Assembly (NCBI GenBank): GCA_025361185.1
Contig: JANYAR010000116.1
Location: 1-49,384 of the forward strand
Length of the DNA: 49,384 nt
From: Alphaproteobacteria bacterium
GTDB lineage: Bacteria > Pseudomonadota > Alphaproteobacteria > Micropepsales > Micropepsaceae
Direction of reading: 5' to 3'
This document shows, one piece after another, positions 1 to 6,528 of this stretch (position 1 is the first letter of the stretch; the number at the start of each line of letters is the position of its first letter). The notes below the pieces were generated by a model. The model was not told the DNA's origin. It searched no databases and saw nothing but the letters and a program-made list of their open reading frames with translations. A program made the position numbers and the translations under genes.

Positions 1-16
1 GCGCCCGAAGGCGCCG
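1..16 (-). terminator. Rho-independent terminator of the first PEP-CTERM gene (cut by window edge)
   Basis: A GGCGCC-type stem closed by a TTCG tetraloop (minus strand) lies about 20 nt past the stop codon of the gene ending at 37. The U-tract would lie outside the window. The same hairpin with an intact U-tract follows the second PEP-CTERM gene at 1557-1583, which supports the call. Confidence 0.7.
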
Positions 17-36
17 TTTCCGCGTTGGGATGATGA

Positions 37-1203
37 TTAGGCCAGCTTGGCCTTCCTGCGGCGCCGCATCGCGATCGTGCCGGCGAGGCCAGCGCCAAAC
101 AGTGAGAGCGTGACGGGCTCGGGTACCGATATTGCGCCGAACAGTCCGCCGGTCTCGTGATTGATGCCGTCCGTGAAGTAGAGCGTGTTGGGATCCCCAT
201 TGTTGCCACCGGTCCCGAAGCCAAGAGACCAAAGGCCGCCCGGTTCGTTGGTGCCCGTGTTTATCAGGATACTGCCAATGAATGTCCCGGTTACCTGATC
301 GAAGGCGTTGATCTCGCTGTCGGCGAAGCTGAAATTGCCGACCAGCAGGTCGTTGGCGAACGGACCGAATCCGGATGGGGCAATCGCGACGCCCCATGGC
401 GAGGCCAGTTCGGCGCTGATCAGCGTCTGCAACAAGTTGCCGTTCTCATCGAAGATCGCCACCGCTCCCATTCCCCCGGTGGCGGCGATCTCAGCCGCGC
501 GCCCGGACGGGGCGTAAGTCACATAGACTTTGCCATTGATGTCCTGCACGTTGAAGGTCACCAGCCCAAGAGCGCCGATCGCAGCGGGCGTCGCAAATGC
601 GCCAACGCCGAGACTTACTGGGGCAAACGCACTGTTGAAGACGTCAATGCCGCCGGTTCCCGCATTGTTGGCAGCATACAATTGGGTCTGGGCCTGGTTG
701 ACGGTCAGCCCGGTAAAGACTGCGCCAGCAACCGTCTGTTGGACGATGGCAGATGCGCCCGCGTTCCAGGCAGAGATGGTGCCGTTCAGGTCGCCAAAGA
801 TGAAACTGGCACGGTTGCCATTCCCGCCATTCCCCACCAGGAAGGATGTTGCGTTGGTATTGTTGACCTGGCCTGTCGGTCCTTGAGGACCGCCTGCTGT
901 CGTTGGGATTGCGACCAAGCCGCTCGGGGGGTTGATAACTGTCTTCGTGACATTCGTGCGGCCGGTCACCGCGTAAAGCGTTGCCGAATTCGTCCCTTGG
1001 TCCGAAACCCAGAAGGGGCTGGTGGCGCTATGCGAGAACCCCCAGGGGTTGATGAGTGCCGGATCGGTGATGGTCGCAAGCCCTGGAATATTCGAAACAA
1101 GGTTGGTTTGAACATAAGGGCCGGCGTAAGCAGGCGCGGCAGCGAGAAGCAACACCGCAAGCACGGCCCCGTTTCGCCCGGACGTCGTGAGAAGAAATGA
1201 CAT
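37..1203 (-). CDS. TIGR03118-family PEP-CTERM surface protein
   Basis: A 388-residue exported protein of unknown function. It has a Sec signal peptide (residues about 1-27, ending AAPAYA), then a body starting YVQTNLVSNIPG with the INPWGFSH and ASPWGVAIAPSG patterns that I recognise from the TIGR03118 family, probably a beta-propeller-like fold. The C-terminus is a PEP-CTERM sorting signal: VPEP, a hydrophobic stretch, then RRRRKAKLA. Such proteins are normally processed by an exosortase and displayed on the surface or in the extracellular matrix; no exosortase is in this window. GGAGG stands 7 nt upstream of the ATG. A sigma-54-type promoter (1253-1268) and an upstream element (1310-1338) match those of the next PEP-CTERM gene. 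Family assignment is from recognition of the sequence; function is unknown. Confidence 0.88.
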   Translation of the reverse strand: MSFLLTTSGRNGAVLAVLLLAAAPAYAGPYVQTNLVSNIPGLATITDPALINPWGFSHSATSPFWVSDQGTNSATLYAVTGRTNVTKTVINPPSGLVAIPTTAGGPQGPTGQVNNTNATSFLVGNGGNGNRASFIFGDLNGTISAWNAGASAIVQQTVAGAVFTGLTVNQAQTQLYAANNAGTGGIDVFNSAFAPVSLGVGAFATPAAIGALGLVTFNVQDINGKVYVTYAPSGRAAEIAATGGMGAVAIFDENGNLLQTLISAELASPWGVAIAPSGFGPFANDLLVGNFSFADSEINAFDQVTGTFIGSILINTGTNEPGGLWSLGFGTGGNNGDPNTLYFTDGINHETGGLFGAISVPEPVTLSLFGAGLAGTIAMRRRRKAKLA

Positions 1204-1252
1204 GAAAAAGCCTCCAATTTATCAGTTTGCCCCAGCCCTAGGTGATGGTTAA

Positions 1253-1268
1253 TGCAGCAATCATGCCA
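1253..1268 (-). promoter_or_regulatory. Sigma-54 (-24/-12) promoter of the TIGR03118 PEP-CTERM gene
   Basis: On the minus strand the sequence reads TGGCATGATTGCTGCA. It has the GG and GC doublets of the RpoN consensus (TGGCAC-N5-TTGC) separated by exactly 10 nt. It lies 50 nt upstream of the ATG, predicting a leader of about 40 nt. The same motif stands at the same distance before the second PEP-CTERM gene. RpoN control of PEP-CTERM genes through the PrsK/PrsR system is known in other bacteria; its use here is inferred. Confidence 0.72.
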
Positions 1269-1309
1269 AAACGCTAAGTGTCTGTTTTATAACGAATCGT
1301 GTAGGTGTA

Positions 1310-1338
1310 GAAACTACAAGTGTAAGTTATCTTGACAG
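1310..1338 (-). promoter_or_regulatory. Conserved upstream element, candidate enhancer-binding-protein site
   Basis: A 29-bp block, 24 of 29 identical to 2331-2359, begins 107 nt upstream of the ATG in both PEP-CTERM genes, about 57 nt upstream of the sigma-54 motif. Plus-strand core: AAACTAC, then AGTGTAA, then ATCTTGACA. Here it overlaps a small palindrome TGTAG-AAA-CTACA (1306-1318). Position and conservation fit an activator site for a sigma-54 promoter; the binding protein is unknown. Confidence 0.5.
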
Positions 1339-1374
1339 TTTGGATGAGAATCCCCCGGCCACTCGGCAGTATGA

Positions 1375-1545
1375 TCAAAGCCCAACCGGTTCCAGATCCT
1401 GAATGCCGCCGCCCACCACCACTGCGACGGTCGAGGCGGTATTGTGGCCAAAGAGGAACGGCTCTATCGCCTGGCCGACAATGGGCCCCAGGCTGCCGTA
1501 GAGCAGCAGAACCCACCGCATCTTGGACCAGCCGGGATCGCCATA
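1375..1545 (-). pseudogene. Fragment of an AI-2E-family transporter gene
   Basis: The minus strand encodes YGDPGWSKMRWVLLLYG followed by GPIVGQAIEPFLFG. This matches an internal piece (about residues 293-330) of the AI-2E transporter at 3112-4974, which has DPGWSKMLWVLLLYG and EPIIGQAVEPFLYG. DNA identity to 3953-4094 is roughly three quarters by eye. A stop codon stands immediately before the fragment (1546-1548). A 1-nt length change near 1412 shifts the frame, and a stop at 1375-1377 ends it. It has no start codon or N-terminus, so it is a decayed remnant. It lies between the two PEP-CTERM genes, just upstream of the regulatory region of the first. It could derive from the nearby gene by local duplication or from a lost paralogue. 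Confidence 0.8.
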
Positions 1546-1556
1546 TTATTGCGCGC

Positions 1557-1583
1557 AAACAAAAACGGCGCCCGAAGGCGCCG
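1557..1583 (-). terminator. Rho-independent terminator of the CHRD PEP-CTERM gene
   Basis: On the minus strand CGGCGCC-TTCG-GGCGCCG is followed by TTTTTGTTT, a strong stem with a UUCG tetraloop and a U-tract. It begins 27 nt after the stop codon at 1610. The stem is the same as at 1-16 behind the first PEP-CTERM gene. Confidence 0.9.
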
Positions 1584-1609
1584 TGTCTGTATTGGGATGT
1601 TGGCGTCGC

Positions 1610-2224
1610 CTAAGCCAGCTTGGCCTTCTTGCGGCGGCGCATCGCGATCGTGCCGGCCAGACCGGCGCCGAACAGCGACAGCGTGATCGGTTCGGGCACA
1701 TGGGTCAGGAAGCCGCGTATCTCTCCGCCCCCGACGACCGATGAGTGGATATTGAGGTAGGTTTCCCCCAACCACATCGCATTGTAGAGCGCCAATTCGG
1801 CCCCTCCTGGGTCGTGGGTCGGATCAAATGCGCCGGCTACGAAGGCCGGGTTGTAGCTCGTGGCTGCCAGCATATCGAATGTGTGGTCATAGATGCCCGA
1901 TGTCACGCCACCCGGAAAGCCAGTGAAGGTTGGCGTGGTTGTGGCCACGCCAGCGGTTCCCGCAAACGGCACCGCCGTGCAACAGTGGATGTGGGAAGCC
2001 GTGACTGTGCCCAACAGACCGCTGAAGGCAACCTGCACGCGCATCGTGTTGGCGGCCAGATCGAACGTCACAAGGGCCGTACCGGTGCCCGGCGATGCAT
2101 TGGGCGGGCTCTCATTCGGCCCGCTGAGTGTCGCCGAAAAATTGGCGGGTATCGCCTGGGCGTTTGAGACCAAGCCCACTGTCGCGATGGAAAGAACGGC
2201 AAGACCGATAGAGAAGGCTCTCAT
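1610..2224 (-). CDS. CHRD-domain PEP-CTERM surface protein
   Basis: A 204-residue exported protein: signal peptide (residues 1-24, ending SNAQA), a CHRD domain over about residues 27-170, and a PEP-CTERM tail. CHRD features visible are the opening FSATLSGPNESPP, the central ASHIHCCTAVPFAGTAGVA and the closing YLNIHSSVVGGGEIRGFL. The tail (VPEP, then LSLFGAGLAGTIAMRRRKK, then AKLA) differs by only two residues from that of the gene at 37-1203, although the ectodomains are unrelated. CHRD domains occur in chordin and in bacterial surface proteins; their bacterial role is unclear. The start is supported by AGGGAG about 7 nt upstream. The sigma-54 motif lies at 2274-2289 and the terminator at 1557-1583, so it is probably transcribed alone. 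Confidence 0.88.
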   Translation of the reverse strand: MRAFSIGLAVLSIATVGLVSNAQAIPANFSATLSGPNESPPNASPGTGTALVTFDLAANTMRVQVAFSGLLGTVTASHIHCCTAVPFAGTAGVATTTPTFTGFPGGVTSGIYDHTFDMLAATSYNPAFVAGAFDPTHDPGGAELALYNAMWLGETYLNIHSSVVGGGEIRGFLTHVPEPITLSLFGAGLAGTIAMRRRKKAKLA

Positions 2225-2273
2225 GTGCGGCTCCCTGAATAGGCCGTTTATCCCAGCCCTTGGCTATGGTTAA

Positions 2274-2289
2274 TGCAGGTTTCGTGCCA
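2274..2289 (-). promoter_or_regulatory. Sigma-54 (-24/-12) promoter of the CHRD PEP-CTERM gene
   Basis: The minus strand reads TGGCACGAAACCTGCA, which matches TGGCAC-N5-YTGCA with GG and GC 10 nt apart, one base from the RpoN consensus. It lies exactly 50 nt upstream of the ATG, as at the first PEP-CTERM gene. Confidence 0.8.
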
Positions 2290-2330
2290 GAAGGTTAAGT
2301 GCCTGTAATTCAAAGGGAGCTGTAGTCATA

Positions 2331-2359
2331 AAAACTACGAGTGTAATATATCTTGACAA
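2331..2359 (-). promoter_or_regulatory. Conserved upstream element, second copy
   Basis: Counterpart of 1310-1338, again 107 nt upstream of the ATG. On the plus strand it shares AAACTAC, AGTGTAA and ATCTTGACA with the first copy. A TGTAG half-site at 2321-2325 lies further from CTAC than in copy 1, so the palindrome is less compact. A shorter shared block (TAAGTG) stands 72 nt upstream of the ATG in both genes. Candidate binding site of a sigma-54 activator; inference only. Confidence 0.5.
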
Positions 2360-2464
2360 TTCATAGGGGAATCACCCGGCTGTATACAGATATTTCTGCT
2401 TGATCCGGAACAAGGCGGCCGTGCGGCTTGGCCATATTATTCGATAAAACTGTGGAGGCGCGTC

Positions 2465-2734
2465 ATGCGGATCAATCCCATCAATACCGGTATTGCGCTG
2501 GGACTTTTTCTTGCGCTGTGGCACGCCTGCTGGGCCGGACTTGTGGCCATCGGAGCAGCGCAGCCGCTGGTCGACTTTGTGCTGTGGGCGCATTTCATGA
2601 AGTTGCCCGTACAAATCGAGCCCTTCGCCATCACGCGCGCGTTTGTTCTCGTCGGTCTGACCTTTTTCGTTGGTCTCGTCGGAGGCTGGGTTCTGGGCCT
2701 GGTCTGGAACGGCTTGCATCCCGCCAAGGAATGA
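2465..2734 (+). CDS. Small two-helix membrane protein of unknown function
   Basis: An 89-residue protein with two clear hydrophobic segments (about 9-30, GIALGLFLALWHACWAGLV, and about 59-82, FVLVGLTFFVGLVGGWVLG). A short amphipathic region with a His-Phe-Met-Lys motif lies between them. GGAGG at 2454-2458 precedes the ATG. I recall similar small proteins in other Alphaproteobacteria but no named function. It is divergent from the CHRD gene and convergent with cutA, so it is likely a single-gene unit. The upstream GGCCATATTATT (2428-2439) partly recurs at 1540-1550 next to the transporter remnant. Confidence 0.72.
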   Translation: MRINPINTGIALGLFLALWHACWAGLVAIGAAQPLVDFVLWAHFMKLPVQIEPFAITRAFVLVGLTFFVGLVGGWVLGLVWNGLHPAKE

Positions 2735-2747
2735 CAGGGATCGAACG

Positions 2748-2768
2748 CAGGCCCGTCAAACGGGCCTG
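2748..2768. terminator. Hairpin between convergent genes
   Basis: CAGGCCCG-TCAAA-CGGGCCTG is a perfect 8-bp stem overlapping the cutA stop codon and lying 14 nt after the small membrane protein gene. Neither strand has a good U-tract, so it may protect mRNA 3' ends rather than terminate strictly. Confidence 0.5.
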
Positions 2769-3115
2769 GGATTGTCGCCCGCTGTCACCGCGTCGATCCA
2801 TTGAAAATAGCCGTCGAAGCCGGCGGTAAACGGCAGCACCACGATTTCCGGTACGCTATAGGAATGCACCGCCTTGATGCGGGCGATCGCCTTTTCAAAA
2901 AGGAGCGCGCGGGTTTTGACCAGCAACAGCACTTCCGCCTCGTTCTGGGTTTTGCCTTGCCAGACGTAAAAGCTTTCGATGGGAAGAAGCTGGACGCAGG
3001 CGGCAAGTTTTTCGTCGATCAAAAGCTGCGCGATCGTCGCCGCTTCCGCGCGCGAGGGTGCGGTGGTGAGCAAGACACCGTATTGCGCAGCCAAAGTCTG
3101 CTTTGTCAGGCTCAC
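2756..3115 (-). CDS. cutA: CutA divalent-ion tolerance protein
   Basis: CutA is a small trimeric cytoplasmic protein of the ferredoxin-like fold, linked to copper/divalent-ion tolerance with an uncertain biochemical role. The 119-residue product shows the family pattern: LLTTAPSRAEAATIAQLLID, EKLAACVQLLPIESFYVWQGK, the VLLLVKT strand and the conserved HSYSVPEIVVLP near the C-terminus. I choose the GTG at 3115 because it overlaps the TGA of the upstream transporter (GTGA) and gives the normal family length. A longer open frame upstream is not CutA sequence. It is the last gene of the long minus-strand run. Confidence 0.93.
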   Translation of the reverse strand: MSLTKQTLAAQYGVLLTTAPSRAEAATIAQLLIDEKLAACVQLLPIESFYVWQGKTQNEAEVLLLVKTRALLFEKAIARIKAVHSYSVPEIVVLPFTAGFDGYFQWIDAVTAGDNPRPV

Positions 3116-4974
3116 TTTGCCGCTTGGTCCATCGGGTGCGCAGCCGCGCCGGCGCGCCGGGCAAAGGCCAGGACATGCTGCACGGTTTCCTTCAGACCCG
3201 TGGTGATCATGTCGCACTCGGTGGCCTCTATGCCGTCGAGATGGCGGGCATTGGCCCCGGCGGTTCCCCAGAACAGCGCCATCACCGGCACGTCGGGCAT
3301 GTGTTTGCGCAAGCGGCGCACCTGGTAACGGGCATTCTTGAAAGTGCTGGGCTCCAGATAGGAAACACAAGTCAGCCGTACGCCGTCGCAAGATAGCTCC
3401 CCGATATTCGTGGCGGAGGTTTCGTCGGAGGATACGACGCGTGAAGTAATGCCGTATTTGCTCAGCATATCCACCAGGAGCAGGGCGGCGGCCTCGTCCA
3501 ACGGCCCCCGGCCCGCCACACACAGGACCGGCGGCGACGGCACATCGCGCCAGGTTTTGGGCAGGTCGGCGCCCAGCGCCGCATCGTCCTTGCGGTCGGC
3601 GAGATTGACGATCAGGCCCTTGATGGCGTCGCGAATACGGGTCTGGCGCAAGGGATCGAGCACGCCGCGATTGACGTCGGTCTGCGCCAGCATCAGGGCG
3701 CGGGCCGCCACTTCGTCATAATAGGCCGACAGCGAATTGGCGCGCAGAAAGTCTTCGGCTTCGTCGGCGGCTTCGTCCGGATCTTCCGCCAGCATGCGCA
3801 GATACAGGCTTTCCTCGAAGCGCAACGCAGGCTGGTCGCCCAGCATGACGTCGAGGAATTTGAGGCTGTCGACATGGCGGCTGAACACGACAAAACACAT
3901 GGTGAGCGGGGTGGAGAGCAAAAGCCCCATTGCTCCCCACAGCCAGGTCCAGAATACCGCCGCCACCACCACCGCGACGGCCGAAAGGCCCATGCTGCGG
4001 CCATAGAGGAACGGCTCAACCGCCTGGCCGATAATCGGTTCCAACCCGCCATACAGCAGCAGCACCCACAGCATCTTGGACCAGCCGGGGTCCACCGCCA
4101 TCGCCAGGGTGAAGGGAAACAGGAAAGCCAGGGGCACGCCGAGATAGGGAACAAAGCGCAACAGCATGGACATCAGCGCCCACAATCCGGCATTGGGAAT
4201 GCCGATCAGCCAAAGCCCGCCGCCGATCATCAGCCCGAAACAGGTGTTGATGCAGGTCTGCAAGAACAGATAGCGCGACAGGCGCGTGGCGGCCTCATCC
4301 AGCGCCACGGTGGTGCGTTGCATGTCGCGCGAGCCGGCGAGGCGGACAAAGCGGTCGCGAAGATCGTCCTTCTGCAGCAGGATGAAACCCACAAACACCA
4401 GCACCAGGGCAATCAGTCCCAGCGGTTCCAAGAGCGGCCCCAGCACCGTCTGGGCCACCTCCCACGGCGCAACGCTTGTGCGCTGGATCACCACCGGGAT
4501 GGGTTTGATCTGGTTGGGTTCGCCGCTGCCCGTTTCTTCCACACGGTTGCCGCTGGTGACCTGCTCGGCCAGGTTTTCGACGGTTTTGCTAAACCGGGTG
4601 AGGGTGTCGTTGTGAACGGCGGTGCCCACCACCGAATGGATCTTTTGCCCCAGATTGGTCTGGTAGTGCGGCAGTTCGGCCGCCAGCTTGGCCAGTTGCG
4701 ATCCCATGAAGGCGGCCAGCGACGACATCACCACCACCGCCAGCAGCAGGCTGATCAGCACCGGCACGACATTGCCCAGCCTGGTTCGTTTGAGCAGCCC
4801 CACCAGCGGCGCCAGCGCAAAGGATATCAGCACCGCAAGCGCCAGGGGCAGCAGCACGGGACGGCCGAAATACAGGCCCGCCACCGCCACGCCCGAGATC
4901 ATGGTCACCATGAATTTGGGCGTCAGGGTATCGGGCTTGACGGTCACGGCGCGGTGCGGGGCAGGTTCATGCAT
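3112..4974 (-). CDS. AI-2E/PerM-family transporter with long C-terminal cytoplasmic domain
   Basis: An inner-membrane protein of 620 residues. About residues 15-385 form the AI-2E transporter (DUF20/PerM) domain: an N-terminal helix set, a soluble insertion (about 100-190), then several helices including FVPYLGVPLAFLFPF, DPGWSKMLWVLLLYGGLEP and LWGAMGLLLSTPLTM. Typical family members have about 350 residues. Here about 235 more follow: a helical segment, then an alpha/beta domain (about 475-615) with PPVLCVAGRGPLDEAAALLL that resembles a cobalamin-binding/Rossmann layout; this is my inference. Substrate unknown: family members export AI-2 or other small molecules or act as Na+/H+ antiporters. 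It lies 43 nt after hisI and overlaps cutA. Confidence 0.85.
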   Translation of the reverse strand: MHEPAPHRAVTVKPDTLTPKFMVTMISGVAVAGLYFGRPVLLPLALAVLISFALAPLVGLLKRTRLGNVVPVLISLLLAVVVMSSLAAFMGSQLAKLAAELPHYQTNLGQKIHSVVGTAVHNDTLTRFSKTVENLAEQVTSGNRVEETGSGEPNQIKPIPVVIQRTSVAPWEVAQTVLGPLLEPLGLIALVLVFVGFILLQKDDLRDRFVRLAGSRDMQRTTVALDEAATRLSRYLFLQTCINTCFGLMIGGGLWLIGIPNAGLWALMSMLLRFVPYLGVPLAFLFPFTLAMAVDPGWSKMLWVLLLYGGLEPIIGQAVEPFLYGRSMGLSAVAVVVAAVFWTWLWGAMGLLLSTPLTMCFVVFSRHVDSLKFLDVMLGDQPALRFEESLYLRMLAEDPDEAADEAEDFLRANSLSAYYDEVAARALMLAQTDVNRGVLDPLRQTRIRDAIKGLIVNLADRKDDAALGADLPKTWRDVPSPPVLCVAGRGPLDEAAALLLVDMLSKYGITSRVVSSDETSATNIGELSCDGVRLTCVSYLEPSTFKNARYQVRRLRKHMPDVPVMALFWGTAGANARHLDGIEATECDMITTGLKETVQHVLAFARRAGAAAHPMDQAAK

Positions 4975-5017
4975 GGCGACTCCCAGGCCAATATAACCGC
5001 TGGATACCGGTTTTGCC

Positions 5018-5359
5018 TTACCCCAATTTGCGGAAGAAGCAGCTTGGCGCGCCAGTGTGGCAGGCGGGACCCATCTGGTCGACCTTCAGCAGTAGAACAT
5101 CGCCGTCGCAGTCGACATAGGCCTCAACCAGGCGCTGATGGTTGCCGCTGGTTTCACCCTTTTTCCAGACTTTCTGGCGCGAACGCGACCAATAGGTGAC
5201 ATGGCCGGTGGCCAGGGTTTCTTCCAATGTGCCCTTGGTCATCCAGGCGAACATCAGCACCTCGCCGGTTTGCTTGTTTTGGGCGATTGCCGGCACCAGT
5301 CCGTCGCCGTTGAATTTCACGGACGCGACAAAGGCGGAATGTGTCAGGATGTCGGTCAC
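5018..5359 (-). CDS. hisI: Phosphoribosyl-AMP cyclohydrolase
   Basis: HisI opens the adenine ring of phosphoribosyl-AMP, the third step of histidine synthesis. The product has 113 residues, a normal single-domain length without the HisE domain. Visible motifs are GLVPAIAQ, EVLMFAWM, ATGHVTYWSRSR, WKKGETSGN, and the metal-binding DCDGD and CHTGAPSCF. The ATG overlaps the metC stop (ATGA). Its place in a sulfur-rich run rather than a his operon is unusual but common for alphaproteobacterial hisI. Confidence 0.96.
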   Translation of the reverse strand: MTDILTHSAFVASVKFNGDGLVPAIAQNKQTGEVLMFAWMTKGTLEETLATGHVTYWSRSRQKVWKKGETSGNHQRLVEAYVDCDGDVLLLKVDQMGPACHTGAPSCFFRKLG

Positions 5360-6528
5360 GATCTCTCTTTCAGCCGCTGCAGTCCCTGTTCGAGGTCGGC
5401 GATCAGGTCGCCTTCATCTTCCAGGCCCGCATGAATGCGCAGCACCGGCCCTTCCGCCACGAAGGCCCTGGCCGTGCGCTTGATATGCGCCGGAACGATC
5501 AGGCTTTCAAACCCGCCCCAGGAATAGCCGATACCGAAATGCTGCAACCCATCGACAAAGGCGGCAATGGCGTCTTCGGGGGCCGGCCTCAGGACCACGC
5601 CGAAGAGGCCGCAAGCGCCGGAAAAATCGCGCTTCCACAGGGCATGGCCGGGATCGCTTTCCAGACCCGGATGCAGGATGCGCGCGATCTCAGGGCGCCC
5701 CTGGAGCCAGCGGGCGAGGGTGAGGCCGGTTTGCTGATGCCGCGCCAGGCGCACAGCCAGGGTGCGCAAGCCCCGCAGTCCCAGGAAGCAGTCGTCGCCG
5801 CTGGCATAAAGCCCCAGATCGCCGTGCAGCTGGTGCAGCCGCGCGGCGTGGCTTTCATTGGCCGAGACATAGCCCAGCATCACATCGGCGTGGCCGCCGA
5901 TATATTTGGTGGCGGCCTGGATGGAGAGATCCACGCTGTGTTTCAGCGGCTGAAAGAACAGCGGCGTCGCCCAGGTATTGTCCATCAGGACGGAGGCGCC
6001 CCCCTTTGCATTGTCATGCGCATGCGCCGCCTTCGTAATCGCCGCGACGTCCTGTACCTCGAAGGTCAGGGACCCGGGGCTTTCGCAGAACACGGCCTTG
6101 GTATTGGGCCTCAGATGCGGCGCGATATCGTCGCTGGGGGCGTAATAGCTCGTCTGGATGCCGAACCGTCTCAGCGTGCGGTCGCAGAATATGCGGGTGG
6201 GTTCGTAGCAACTGTCCACCATCAACAGATGATCGCCGGCGCTGCATACCGACAGAATCGCCAGCCCGATGGCCTGAACGCCGGAAGTGACGCTGACGGT
6301 GCGGTGCGCGCCTTCCAGGCTGGAGATGGCGTCCTCGAAGCTTTGGGTCGTGGGCGTGCCGCGTCGGCCGTAGGTGTAAGGCTGGGTGTTGGCTTTGATG
6401 GCCGCCAGATCGGGATAAAGAATGGTGGAGGCGCGATAGACCGGCGTGTTCACGGCGCCGAAATGGGCGTCGCTCATGCGGCCTTCGGAAACGGCGCGGG
6501 TTTCTGGTTTTTCGCTCCGGTCAGTCAT
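5356..6528 (-). CDS. metC: Cystathionine beta-lyase (PLP enzyme, MetC class)
   Basis: A 390-residue cytoplasmic PLP enzyme of the Cys/Met metabolism family, expected to cleave cystathionine to homocysteine, pyruvate and ammonia in methionine synthesis. Visible are VNTPVYRASTILYP, YGRRGTPT, TSGVQAIGLAILS, the cofactor aspartate in MDNTWATP, and the Schiff-base lysine in AATKYIGGHADVMLG. The C-terminal YSWGGFESL is typical of the proteobacterial MetC class. Related C-S lyases (MetB, MetZ, MGL) share the scaffold, so substrate choice is inferred. It overlaps the peptide transporter by 8 nt upstream and hisI by 4 nt downstream. With cysK and sseA it makes a sulfur-metabolism cluster. Confidence 0.92.
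   Translation of the reverse strand: MTDRSEKPETRAVSEGRMSDAHFGAVNTPVYRASTILYPDLAAIKANTQPYTYGRRGTPTTQSFEDAISSLEGAHRTVSVTSGVQAIGLAILSVCSAGDHLLMVDSCYEPTRIFCDRTLRRFGIQTSYYAPSDDIAPHLRPNTKAVFCESPGSLTFEVQDVAAITKAAHAHDNAKGGASVLMDNTWATPLFFQPLKHSVDLSIQAATKYIGGHADVMLGYVSANESHAARLHQLHGDLGLYASGDDCFLGLRGLRTLAVRLARHQQTGLTLARWLQGRPEIARILHPGLESDPGHALWKRDFSGACGLFGVVLRPAPEDAIAAFVDGLQHFGIGYSWGGFESLIVPAHIKRTARAFVAEGPVLRIHAGLEDEGDLIADLEQGLQRLKERS

Noticed and set aside
157..1200. 347-codon plus-strand frame over the TIGR03118 gene
   Set aside because: Antisense to a gene with a signal peptide, PEP-CTERM tail, promoter and terminator; no domain seen.
2756..3523. 255-codon version of cutA
   Set aside because: The first 136 codons are antisense-like Arg-rich sequence within the transporter gene; CutA homology begins only at the GTG at 3115.
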